The notes under the pieces were generated by a model that did no database searches, was not told the DNA's origin, and was given only the letters and a program-made list of their open reading frames with translations. Position numbers and translations under genes: made by a program. Shown piece by piece: positions 41,802-49,447 of a DNA stretch of 64,000 nt (positions within the stretch are counted from its first letter, which is position 1; each line of letters starts with the position of its first letter). This stretch comes from Pollutimonas thiosulfatoxidans (GTDB lineage Bacteria; Pseudomonadota; Gammaproteobacteria; Burkholderiales; Burkholderiaceae_B), in assembly GCF_004022565.1 (NCBI RefSeq), contig NZ_CP022987.1, forward strand, positions 186,001-250,000, in the 5' to 3' direction.

Positions 41802-42701
41802 ATGAGACATGGTATTCCGAATCTGGGGGCGCTACAGGCTTTCGAGGCAACCGCCCGGCTGGGCTCGTTCTCCCGGGCTGCCGAAGAACTGGCGCTGACG
41901 CATAGCGCCGTCTATCGGCAGGTCACCGGCCTTGAAGAGCGCTTGGGGGTGCAGTTGCTGACACGGGTGCGGCGACGCGTGGCGCTCACGGATGCCGGAG
42001 CCGAATACGCGGGCAGAGTGCGGCATCATCTGGAACAGCTCGAGAAGGACACCTTTGGGCTGGTCTCGCGCTCGGGCATAGGACGCAGCCTGCACATTGC
42101 GGTGCTGCCGACGCTGGCCACAACCTGGCTGATCCCGCGCCTGGCAGACTTCAAGCGCCGGCACGGCGATATCGCCGTCAGTTTGTCCGTGCGCACGCTC
42201 CCGTTCCAGTTCAAGGACCAACCCTTCGATGCTGCGATCTATCATGCGCCCCAACGTTGGCCGCAGACGGCAGGCATCAAGTTATTCGACGAGCATGAAA
42301 TGGTTCCGGTATGCAGCCCGTCGCTATTGGCGGAGCAGGGGCTGGACGCCATGGACGGGCTCACCCACTTGCACATGTCGTCCCGGCCGGACGCCTGGCG
42401 CGAGTGGTATCGGGCCCAGCAACGTGATTACCTGCCCGCCATCAGCGCAGGCCCGCGCTACGAACTTTTCACCATGACGCTGGCGGCCGTCAAGGCAGGC
42501 CTGGGTGTGGCCCTGATCCCTCGATTCATTGTCCAGCCGGACCTGCAGGCCGGTAAGCTGGTGATGCCCTCGCAAGCCATTCTTGCGGTACAAGAAAGTT
42601 ATTATTTTGGTTATCCATCAAGCAGCGAGCGGTCCGAAGCGCTGTTGGCGTTTGAAGCATGGCTGGTCGAGATCATACCCACCATAGGAAGTCCTGCATG
42701 A
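41802..42701 (+). CDS. LysR-family transcriptional regulator (GcvA-like)
   Basis: A 299-residue regulator with an N-terminal winged helix (LGALQAFEATARLGSFSRAAEELALTHSAVYRQVTGLEERLG spans it in pieces) and a C-terminal type 2 periplasmic-binding-like effector domain (HIAVLPTLATTWLIPRL, then ITVRTLP-type VSLSVRTLPFQF). The opening L-x-ALxAFExxARxxSFxxAA and the RV..L-TDAG wording match the GcvA subgroup, whose members control nearby metabolic operons. It is divergent from the ThDP-enzyme gene over a clear operator and overlaps the gamma-glutamyltransferase start by four bases, so its targets are likely one or both. The effector is unknown. Confidence 0.9.
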   Translation: MRHGIPNLGALQAFEATARLGSFSRAAEELALTHSAVYRQVTGLEERLGVQLLTRVRRRVALTDAGAEYAGRVRHHLEQLEKDTFGLVSRSGIGRSLHIAVLPTLATTWLIPRLADFKRRHGDIAVSLSVRTLPFQFKDQPFDAAIYHAPQRWPQTAGIKLFDEHEMVPVCSPSLLAEQGLDAMDGLTHLHMSSRPDAWREWYRAQQRDYLPAISAGPRYELFTMTLAAVKAGLGVALIPRFIVQPDLQAGKLVMPSQAILAVQESYYFGYPSSSERSEALLAFEAWLVEIIPTIGSPA

Positions 42702-44500
42702 AGCTGATAGGCAAAGGTACCGCACTGACGGCATGGCTGGCCGTTTTAGTGCTTGCCGGCTGTACAGGCTGGCCGATCGTTGACGGCCAGGCCAGCGCGC
42801 CGCAGGAGGCGCCTGCCGCAACTGCCGCCTTCAAGGAAGATATTGCTCCCGAAGCAGCGAGCGGGCGCGTAGCTCGGCATGTAGTCCGCGCAAAGGACTA
42901 CATGCTGGTCAGCGCCCATCCCTTGGCCACGCGGGCAGGCGCCCGGATCCTGGCCGACGGCGGTACGGCCATAGACGCCGTCATCGCGTCGCAAATGGTA
43001 CTGACCCTGGTCGAGCCGCAGTCCTCCGGCATAGGCGGCGGCGCATTCATTGTGAGTTACGACAAGGCCAGTCAGACCATGCAAACTTACGACGGGCGCG
43101 AAACAGCGCCTGCCGCCGCCCGTGCGGACCGTTACATGCAGGAGGGCGCGCCTATCGAATTCTGGGACGCCGTCCATAGCGGTCTGTCAGTGGGCGTACC
43201 GGGCGTGTTGCATGCGCTGGCGCTCGCGCATGCCGATCACGGGCGGATGGACTGGGCATCGCTGTTTGCGCCAGCCATCACTCTGGCCGAAGAGGGTTTC
43301 GCCGTCACGCCGCGCCTGCATACGTCGCTGGAGGCCAACCACGCCTTGCGTGACCAGCCCGACGCGGCTGCCTATTTTTATGATCCGGCTGGGCGGGCCT
43401 GGCCTGTTGGTCATTGGCTGCGAAATCCGGCGCTGGCCCAGACCTTGCGCCTCATCGCCCAAGATGGGCCGCAAGCGTTTTATCGCGGCCGCATTGCGGA
43501 GGACATCGTGGCCGCTGTCGCCCGGCATGCCGTCCCCGGCGACCTCACGGTCGCGGACATGGCGGGCTATCGGGCGCTGCGCCGGGAGCCCCTGTGTGCA
43601 CCCTACAAAGTCTATGAGGTCTGCGGCATGCCGCCGCCCAGTTCGGGTCCTCTGGCGGTAATACAGATGTTGAACATCCTGTCGCATACGCCTATTTCCA
43701 GTTTGGCCCCTCAGTCGCTTGCGGCCGTCCACTTGTTCTCGGAAGCCGGAAGGCTGGCCTTCGCTGACCGCGATTACTATGTGGCCGATCCCGCCTATGT
43801 CGATGTGCCGGTAGAGGCGATGATCAGTCCCTCTTACTTGGCCTTGCGAGCCGCATTAATAAACCCGACCAAATCGCAGGGCTCTATGCCGCCCGGCGAT
43901 CCTGCGGGCATGCGGGCGGTCCGCGGCCGGGACAACTCTGCCGAGCTGCCATCCACCACACATGTCGTTGCGGTCGACCGAGCCGGTAATGTGGTTTCCA
44001 TGACCAGCTCAATCGAGACCGCTTTCGGCAGCAAGATCTTTGTTGACGGCTTTTTGCTCAACAACCAGCTGACGGACTTTTCATTTGCCAGTGTCGATGC
44101 GCAAGGCCGGCCGGTTGCCAATCGCATCGAAGCGGGAAAGCGGCCGCGCAGTTCGATGGCGCCCATGATCGTCATGCATCAGGGGCAGCCGGTGATGGCC
44201 ATAGGCGCGCCGGGCGGAGCCGCCATCATCAATTATGTGGCCAAGACCATCCTTGGCGTGCTGGACTGGGGGCTGGATATTCAAGCAGCCATCAGCCTGC
44301 CTAATTTTGGCAGTCGCAATCGCCATACAGAGCTGGAGCGGGGCACCTCTTTGCACAGCTTGGCAGCAGGTTTGCAAGCCATGGGCCACGAGGTTCGCGA
44401 AGTCGACGCCACCAGCGGCCTGCATGGCATCGTACTGACGCCGTCAGGGCTGGAGGGCGGCGCGGATCCTCGCCGCGAAGGCCTGGCGATGGGCGAGTGA
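42698..44500 (+). CDS. ggt: Gamma-glutamyltransferase, predicted lipoprotein
   Basis: Cleaves or transfers the gamma-glutamyl group of glutathione and related peptides in the periplasm. The 600-residue precursor starts with a lipoprotein signal (AVLVLAGC, lipid cysteine C22), unusual because many Ggt are soluble periplasmic. Family marks: HPLATRAGARILADGGTAIDA, PQSSGIGGGAFIV, DGRETAP, the self-processing and catalytic T420 in PSTTHVVAVD, then SSMAPMIV and GAPGGAAIINYV. Autocleavage before T420 would give the large and small subunits. Its ATG lies in the stop of the LysR gene (ATGA), linking the two. The start further upstream would read through the LysR end. Confidence 0.92.
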   Translation: MKLIGKGTALTAWLAVLVLAGCTGWPIVDGQASAPQEAPAATAAFKEDIAPEAASGRVARHVVRAKDYMLVSAHPLATRAGARILADGGTAIDAVIASQMVLTLVEPQSSGIGGGAFIVSYDKASQTMQTYDGRETAPAAARADRYMQEGAPIEFWDAVHSGLSVGVPGVLHALALAHADHGRMDWASLFAPAITLAEEGFAVTPRLHTSLEANHALRDQPDAAAYFYDPAGRAWPVGHWLRNPALAQTLRLIAQDGPQAFYRGRIAEDIVAAVARHAVPGDLTVADMAGYRALRREPLCAPYKVYEVCGMPPPSSGPLAVIQMLNILSHTPISSLAPQSLAAVHLFSEAGRLAFADRDYYVADPAYVDVPVEAMISPSYLALRAALINPTKSQGSMPPGDPAGMRAVRGRDNSAELPSTTHVVAVDRAGNVVSMTSSIETAFGSKIFVDGFLLNNQLTDFSFASVDAQGRPVANRIEAGKRPRSSMAPMIVMHQGQPVMAIGAPGGAAIINYVAKTILGVLDWGLDIQAAISLPNFGSRNRHTELERGTSLHSLAAGLQAMGHEVREVDATSGLHGIVLTPSGLEGGADPRREGLAMGE

Positions 44501-44522
44501 AGGCCCTGGCTTTCTTGCGACC

Positions 44523-45371
44523 TTAGCGGAACACCACCGTTCTTTGTCCGTTCAGCAAGATGCGGTGTTCCACATGCCAGCGCACCGCACGCGCCAACAC
44601 CTGCGACTCGACGTCGCTGCCCACCTGGGTCAGGTCGGTGGTGCTCATGGCGTGGTCCACCCTCTCGATATCTTGTTCGATGATGGGGCCTTCGTCCAGG
44701 TCGGCCGTCACATAATGCGCCGTCGCGCCTATGATCTTCACGCCGCGCGCATGCGCCTGATGGTAAGGGCGCGCACCCTTGAAGCTGGGCAGGAAGCTGT
44801 GGTGAATATTGATGGCCTTGCCCGACAGCGCCTTGCACAAAGTGCTGCTTAGAATCTGCATGTAGCGGGCCAGCACGACCAGATCGATGTTCTCGCGCGA
44901 GACGATATTCAGTATTTGCTGTTCCTGCGCCTCGCGGGTGTCCGCGTTGACCGGCAAATGGTGAAACGGTATGCCGTAGGAATGCGCCATGCCGGCGTAA
45001 TCGTTGTGGTTGGACGCAATGCCGGCGATTTCCACCGGCAACTGGCCGCTGTGCTGGCGGAACAGCAGGTCATTCAGGCAGTGGCCCTGGCGGCTGACCA
45101 GTATCAGCAGGCGCGCCTTGCGTGCCGCGTCATAGATGTGCGCATCCATGCCGAAGTCTTCGGCCACCGAGGCGAAGCTGGCCTGCAGCGCGGCGATATC
45201 GGCTGGGCCCGGCAGGGCGAAATGCACACGCAGGAAAAAGCGCTGCGTCTCAAGATCGCCAAACTGCTGTGCGTCGATGATGTTGCCGCCCTGGTCCAGC
45301 AGCCATCCCGTTACGTTATGGACAATGCCGATGCGGTCCGGACAGGACAAGGTAAGTATGTAGTCGTTCAT
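44523..45371 (-). CDS. purU: Formyltetrahydrofolate deformylase PurU
   Basis: Hydrolyses 10-formyl-tetrahydrofolate to formate and tetrahydrofolate, balancing one-carbon units. The 282 residues contain an N-terminal ACT domain (YILTLSCPDRIGIVHNVTGWLLDQGGNI region) and a formyltransferase-like domain with ILVSRQGHCLNDLL, GIPFHHLPV and the active-site HHSFLPSFKGARPYHQAHARGVKIIGATAHYV (N, H, D triad). It is the last gene of a co-oriented group with chaC, pdxH and a flavin reductase, 29 bases after the latter. It converges on ggt with a 22-base gap. Confidence 0.94.
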   Translation of the reverse strand: MNDYILTLSCPDRIGIVHNVTGWLLDQGGNIIDAQQFGDLETQRFFLRVHFALPGPADIAALQASFASVAEDFGMDAHIYDAARKARLLILVSRQGHCLNDLLFRQHSGQLPVEIAGIASNHNDYAGMAHSYGIPFHHLPVNADTREAQEQQILNIVSRENIDLVVLARYMQILSSTLCKALSGKAINIHHSFLPSFKGARPYHQAHARGVKIIGATAHYVTADLDEGPIIEQDIERVDHAMSTTDLTQVGSDVESQVLARAVRWHVEHRILLNGQRTVVFR

Positions 45372-45400
45372 AGCAATGGGGTTGAAGCGGCCGCTGACGG

Positions 45401-45922
45401 CTAGTTGCTGGACAGCGGCTCGGTAGAAGGTGTGAGGTCAAAGTCGCCCGCATGATAGACCAGGGGCTGATGGAAGCTGCGGTGACAGCGCTCGACTTGT
45501 CCAATGAAAATCAGGTGGTCACCCGCCTCGTGCTGCGTCACGTTGAAGCACTCGAACCAGGCGGCGCAGTCGGGATCGTCCAGCATGAGTGTTCCGCCGG
45601 GTGCACGGCCCAAAGCCAGGCCTGCGAAACGGGTCGCCTGCGCGCCTTGCGCGAAGCGTTTGGCCAGATGCAGCTGGGTAGCGGCCAGCACATGGACCAC
45701 ATAGCGCTCTGCCTTCTGGAAGTACGGCAAGGAAGATGCCTTTTTCGATAAGGTCCAGAGTACCAGGGGAGGATCAAGCGATACCGAATTGAACGAGCTG
45801 ATGGTCAGGCCCAGTGGCTGACCAGGTGCCGCTTCCGTCGTAACGATGGTCACGCCGGTTGCAAACCGGCCCAGGGCAGAGCGGAAAAAGCGGGCGTCGA
45901 AGTCGGGTGGTATTGCAGTCAT
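45401..45922 (-). CDS. Flavin reductase domain protein (FMN-binding, split-barrel)
   Basis: A 173-residue flavin reductase-like protein: RFFRSALGRFATGVTIVTTEA, then GLTISSFNSVSLDPPLVLWTL and FVVHVLA-type RYVVHVLAATQ, the layout of the HpaC/DIM6-NTAB group that reduces FMN or FAD with NAD(P)H for a two-component monooxygenase. No monooxygenase partner is nearby, so its client is unknown. Fifteen bases separate it from pdxH upstream, whose product also binds FMN, suggesting co-transcription. Confidence 0.87.
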   Translation of the reverse strand: MTAIPPDFDARFFRSALGRFATGVTIVTTEAAPGQPLGLTISSFNSVSLDPPLVLWTLSKKASSLPYFQKAERYVVHVLAATQLHLAKRFAQGAQATRFAGLALGRAPGGTLMLDDPDCAAWFECFNVTQHEAGDHLIFIGQVERCHRSFHQPLVYHAGDFDLTPSTEPLSSN

Positions 45923-45937
45923 CGGGGCCTGGGCGGG

Positions 45938-46567
45938 TCAAGGCGCCAGGCGCATGCGGGACCAGGAAGCATCTTCCCGGGCGAAGACCAGCCTGTCGTG
46001 CAGGCGCGACGGCCGCCCCTGCCAGAACTCGACATAGTTGGGTCTTAGCCGATATCCGCCCCAGTGTTCAGGGCGGGGTGGCGCTGCACCAAGTGATTCG
46101 GTCAGCGCCACATTTCGCGCTTCCAGTTCTTCGCGCGTGATGGGCTGGCTTTGCGGCGATACCCATGCACCGATACGCGAGCCCAGAGGCCGGCTTTGAA
46201 AATACGCGTCAGAATCGGCAGCAGGCAGCTTCTCGATATGCCCCTCGATGCGCACCTGCCGCTCCAGCGAGGGCCAGAAGAACAGCAGGCTGGCATGCGG
46301 GTTCTCTGCCAGCTCGTGCCCCTTGCGCGACAGGTAATTGGTAAAGAAGGTGTAGCCTTGTTCGTCATAGCCCTTCAGCAATACGATGCGGGCGGAAGGC
46401 CGCCCGGCCAGCGTGCTGGTCGCCAGCGTCATGGCATTGGGTTCGGGCACGCCGGCCTTGATGGCTTCACTGAACCACAGCGTGAACTGTTCGTGCGGCG
46501 TGGAGGCCATCGACGCTTCCAGCAGTTCGTACTTTTGGTAATTTTGGCGCAAATCGGCAACGGACAT
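45938..46567 (-). CDS. pdxH: Pyridoxine/pyridoxamine 5'-phosphate oxidase PdxH
   Basis: The FMN enzyme that makes pyridoxal 5'-phosphate. The 209 residues match family length. Seen are the N-terminal MSVADLRQNYQKYEL, the FMN-binding RIVLLKGYDEQGYTFFTNYLSRKG, FFWPSLERQVRIEG, the Q/S-rich GSRIGAWVSPQSQPI and the C-terminal EFWQGRPSRLHDR with RMRLAP end. The ATG chosen gives the usual start; an upstream in-frame ATG would add nine residues (MYLFSLPII). It sits 35 bases after chaC on the same strand. Confidence 0.96.
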   Translation of the reverse strand: MSVADLRQNYQKYELLEASMASTPHEQFTLWFSEAIKAGVPEPNAMTLATSTLAGRPSARIVLLKGYDEQGYTFFTNYLSRKGHELAENPHASLLFFWPSLERQVRIEGHIEKLPAADSDAYFQSRPLGSRIGAWVSPQSQPITREELEARNVALTESLGAAPPRPEHWGGYRLRPNYVEFWQGRPSRLHDRLVFAREDASWSRMRLAP

Positions 46568-46602
46568 GATGATCGGCAGGCTAAAGAGATACAAACAATA
46601 GT

Positions 46603-47244
46603 TTACCCGTTGCTTGCGACCAGCTCTCCAACCAGCGCCTGCAGGCGTTTGTCGTGAATATTTGACTGCTTTAGTGCGCGTGCTGTTTCAAGCACATACT
46701 CGACGCAAGGGCCGTAACTGCCATGGGCGTTGCGCACGATGTGCAGCAGCCGATCGGTGGGCAATCCGCGAACATAGGCGTCGGTGTTGCGGTTCATGGT
46801 GAAGACCAGGGCCGTGATGGATCCGTTTTCGGTGCGGCAACTAAGCCATTTGGGCAAATACGCGCCGCTGGGCATCTCCCTGCGCCACAAGGCTTCCATC
46901 GTGGTGGGAACCTCGGTCGCCGGTATGCGAAAGGCGACGCCGCGGCACGAGCCCCCCGCGTCCAGCCCAAACACCAGTCCTGGCTGGTCGGGTGTGCCGC
47001 GATTTACCCGGGACCACAAGCATAGCGCGCGATGGTATCCGTGCAGCAAGGCTTGCTGCTTTTCGATGAAATCGAATTCGGGCCGCCATATCAGCGAGCC
47101 GTATCCGTATACCCAGACGTCCTCGTCGCGCTTCCAGCCGGCCAGCGACTGCTGCAACGATGCGTGGCGCTCGGCTTCGGTCAACAGGCGGAAGCTGCCC
47201 GGAGCGGGCATGGAATGCGGGTCGGGGGAGAAGACGGTGTTCAC
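46603..47244 (-). CDS. chaC: ChaC-type gamma-glutamylcyclotransferase (glutathione-specific)
   Basis: Degrades cytosolic glutathione to 5-oxoproline and Cys-Gly. The 213-residue protein has the YGYGSLIWRPEFDF glycine-rich loop, RALCLWSRVNRGTP, GLVFGLDAGGSCRGVAFRI and the catalytic glutamate region (LWRREMPSGAY), the ChaC signature rather than GGCT or GGACT. The gene is first in a co-oriented set with pdxH, a flavin reductase and purU; it is divergent from tcdA over 164 bases. Confidence 0.9.
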   Translation of the reverse strand: MNTVFSPDPHSMPAPGSFRLLTEAERHASLQQSLAGWKRDEDVWVYGYGSLIWRPEFDFIEKQQALLHGYHRALCLWSRVNRGTPDQPGLVFGLDAGGSCRGVAFRIPATEVPTTMEALWRREMPSGAYLPKWLSCRTENGSITALVFTMNRNTDAYVRGLPTDRLLHIVRNAHGSYGPCVEYVLETARALKQSNIHDKRLQALVGELVASNG

Positions 47245-47408
47245 GTTGGGAGCGGTTCCGGATGAGGCGTTGCGACTGCGTGTATTTTAAGGCAGTCCCC
47301 GTCGCCGCGGTCCCTCCTGATGAGAGTGTCGTTTTTTGGCGGTGCTGCGTTCGCTGCGCCGTGTACACTTTCCGTTCGCAACCGCTGCCTTATTGAGACC
47401 CCCACAGA

Positions 47409-48233
47409 ATGTCCGATGTCTTGTCTATCGATAGCCTGCGCCGCTTCGGTGGCATGGAACGCCTTTATGGCGCCGACGCCCTGTCGCGCCTGGGCGGGGC
47501 GCACGTCATCGTTGCAGGCATAGGCGGGGTCGGTTCCTGGTGCGCGGAAGCGTTGGCCAGGTCCGGGGTTGGGGCCTTGAGCCTTATCGATCTTGATCAC
47601 ATTTCCGAATCGAATATCAATCGGCAACTACATGCCCTGACCGAAACCATAGGCCAGGCCAAAGTCGTTGCCATGGCCCAGCGCCTGCGCGGCATCAATC
47701 CCGCCTGCCGCGTCGGCATGATCGACGACTTCGTCGGACCGGACAATGTGCAGGCGCTGTTCGCAGCGGACGCCAGCCTGCTCATCGACTGTACGGATCA
47801 AGCGGCGGCAAAGATAGCAATGATCCTGGAATCGCGGCGCCGCAAGTTGCCCATCGTGGTCTGTGGCGGTGCGGGCGGCAAGACCAAGCCGCTGGCATTG
47901 CGGTCGGGCGACCTTTCCCTGGCCGTCAACGATGCGCTCTTATCCAAGCTGCGCAACACGCTGCGGCGCCAGCACGGATATCCGCGCGCGTCGGATCAGG
48001 CGGGCAAGCCCCGCAAGCGTATTCCGCGATTGAATGTCCGGGCCTTATGGTTTGATCAGCCTGTCGTGCTGCCGACACAGTGGCAAGCGGCCAGCGCCGA
48101 GCCCGGGGCTGGCGATGCCCTGCAGGGCTTGTCGTGTGCCGGATACGGCTCTGCGGTTACCGTGACCGCCAGCATGGGAATGGCGGCCGCCGACCTGGCA
48201 ATTCAATATCTATTGACAGGGCGCTACCCTTAA
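47409..48233 (+). CDS. tcdA: tRNA threonylcarbamoyladenosine dehydratase TcdA (CsdL)
   Basis: An E1/ThiF-like enzyme that uses ATP to cyclise t6A37 in tRNA to ct6A. The 274 residues show RFGGMERLYGADALSRL, the nucleotide loop VAGIGGVGSWCAEALARSG, the arginine finger and ESNINRQLHAL, and CTDQAAAKIAM with AGGKTKP further on. It is functionally downstream of TsaC, which is encoded 23 kb away. Its stop overlaps that of the convergent glyoxalase-like gene by four bases. Confidence 0.94.
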   Translation: MSDVLSIDSLRRFGGMERLYGADALSRLGGAHVIVAGIGGVGSWCAEALARSGVGALSLIDLDHISESNINRQLHALTETIGQAKVVAMAQRLRGINPACRVGMIDDFVGPDNVQALFAADASLLIDCTDQAAAKIAMILESRRRKLPIVVCGGAGGKTKPLALRSGDLSLAVNDALLSKLRNTLRRQHGYPRASDQAGKPRKRIPRLNVRALWFDQPVVLPTQWQAASAEPGAGDALQGLSCAGYGSAVTVTASMGMAAADLAIQYLLTGRYP

Positions 48234-48874
48234 CCCAACACGCGTATTCCTGATGGTGTCTGGATGCGGGCCTGCAGTCGGGGTGTGTCGTTGGGCCCTA
48301 TTTCAATGAGTTCCACAGCGCCCTCGAAGCCCGCCGATGCAAGCATGCTGCGCGCGCGCCCGGCATCCTGATGATAGGCCTGCAGCCCAAGCAGCGAGCA
48401 TCCCGCTTCCTGCAGGCGGCTGGCCGGATGCGGGCCTTTGCCCCATTGGATCAAGGAAGGCGCAATGCCTTGCATTGCGGGTTGTCCGTCGCTGGGGATG
48501 GTGATGCGCCATTCCAGGTCGCCCCGGGTCATCGTTTCGATAGCGCCGAGTTCGACGCCATCGGCAACAGCGTGCATGGCTTGCGCTGTCGCATCGATGT
48601 CGCTGCTGCGCAGCACCCATGTTGCCAGGCGGGTGCCGGCGTGGGCATCCAGGCCGAACCAGCGGGGCCTGTCGGGTACGTGCGCATCGGGATCGATGGC
48701 AATGACTTCAAGATAGACGTTGTGGCCCAGTCTTAGCAAGAGGTTGTGTGTGCCCATGCGGGGATGCTTGCCGCCCGCCTGCAGCGGAACGCCCAATGCG
48801 TCCTCTACCCATCGTGCCCCCGCTTGCAGCGTGGGCGCCGTGATGACCAGATGATCGAGGTGGGTAGGCAACAT
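48230..48874 (-). CDS. Glyoxalase-like (VOC superfamily) protein
   Basis: A 214-residue protein with a VOC-type start (LDHLVITAPTLQAGARWVEDALGVPLQAGGKHP region) and MGTHNLLLRLGHNVYLEVIAID, which fits the 'glyoxalase-like domain' group. Histidine and glutamate in those two segments could be metal ligands, but a second complete VOC half is not clear. The catalytic activity is unknown. It is convergent and overlapping with tcdA and divergent from the DUF2946 gene. Confidence 0.82.
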   Translation of the reverse strand: MLPTHLDHLVITAPTLQAGARWVEDALGVPLQAGGKHPRMGTHNLLLRLGHNVYLEVIAIDPDAHVPDRPRWFGLDAHAGTRLATWVLRSSDIDATAQAMHAVADGVELGAIETMTRGDLEWRITIPSDGQPAMQGIAPSLIQWGKGPHPASRLQEAGCSLLGLQAYHQDAGRARSMLASAGFEGAVELIEIGPNDTPRLQARIQTPSGIRVLG

Positions 48875-48922
48875 GGGCTTCCTTTGAATGACAAGGCAGT
48901 ATATCGCTGGTGTGCATTAACA

Positions 48923-48952
48923 TTGACGCCTGCGATGAGCCGGCAGTAGTAT
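48923..48952 (+). promoter_or_regulatory. Candidate promoter of the DUF2946-PepSY pair
   Basis: TTGACG (48923-48928), 18 bases, TAGTAT (48947-48952). The start codon follows 36 bases later. No obvious palindromic operator, CueR- or CopY-like, is visible between them. Confidence 0.45.
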
Positions 48953-48988
48953 GGGCGCCTTTGCGTACGCAATCATGCAGGACCTGCC

Positions 48989-49408
48989 TTGATCCGCCGT
49001 CGATATCGATCCCTTGCAGCCTGGCTGGCGCTGTTTGCCATGCTGCTGTCGAGCATCACGCCAGTGATTTCCCAATCACTGGCTGCGACGCATGGCAATA
49101 CATCTTTGGTGGCTGAAGCGCAGTATTGCGGGCAGGCCCCGAATGCCGAAATGGGCTTGGGCGGTGTGCCTGCACTGATGTTGGACGAGGACGATACATC
49201 ATCAAGCTCCGGCCAGACGGCCTGGCATGATGCTTGCGGATACTGCACCTTGGCGTCGGCCTGTCCCATGGTGCTGGTCGTCTGCGCCAGCGTGCTGGCG
49301 ATGGCCCAGGCGCCGACCCTGCCGGTCCCCAGCGCCGATGACGCAGTCCCGCCTTCTGCCGCTGTTTATCCCCATGCGCTTACCCGCGCCCCACCTGTTC
49401 TTGCCTGA
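48989..49408 (+). CDS. DUF2946 family exported/membrane protein
   Basis: A 139-residue protein with an N-terminal hydrophobic segment after basic residues (RRRYRSLAAWLALFAMLLSSITPV), and a central cysteine-bearing motif HDACGYCTLASACP, the core of DUF2946. A second hydrophobic segment follows (MVLVVCASVLAMA). DUF2946 proteins are often found beside copper or TonB-linked genes, suggesting metal handling in the envelope; the function is not established. It precedes a PepSY membrane protein by 39 bases and is likely co-transcribed. The ATG-like start is a TTG in ...GCCTTGATCCGC. Confidence 0.78.
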   Translation: MIRRRYRSLAAWLALFAMLLSSITPVISQSLAATHGNTSLVAEAQYCGQAPNAEMGLGGVPALMLDEDDTSSSSGQTAWHDACGYCTLASACPMVLVVCASVLAMAQAPTLPVPSADDAVPPSAAVYPHALTRAPPVLA

Positions 49409-49447
49409 ATCCGATCTTTTTCGTAATTCTGCATTTTCAGGTGACGT

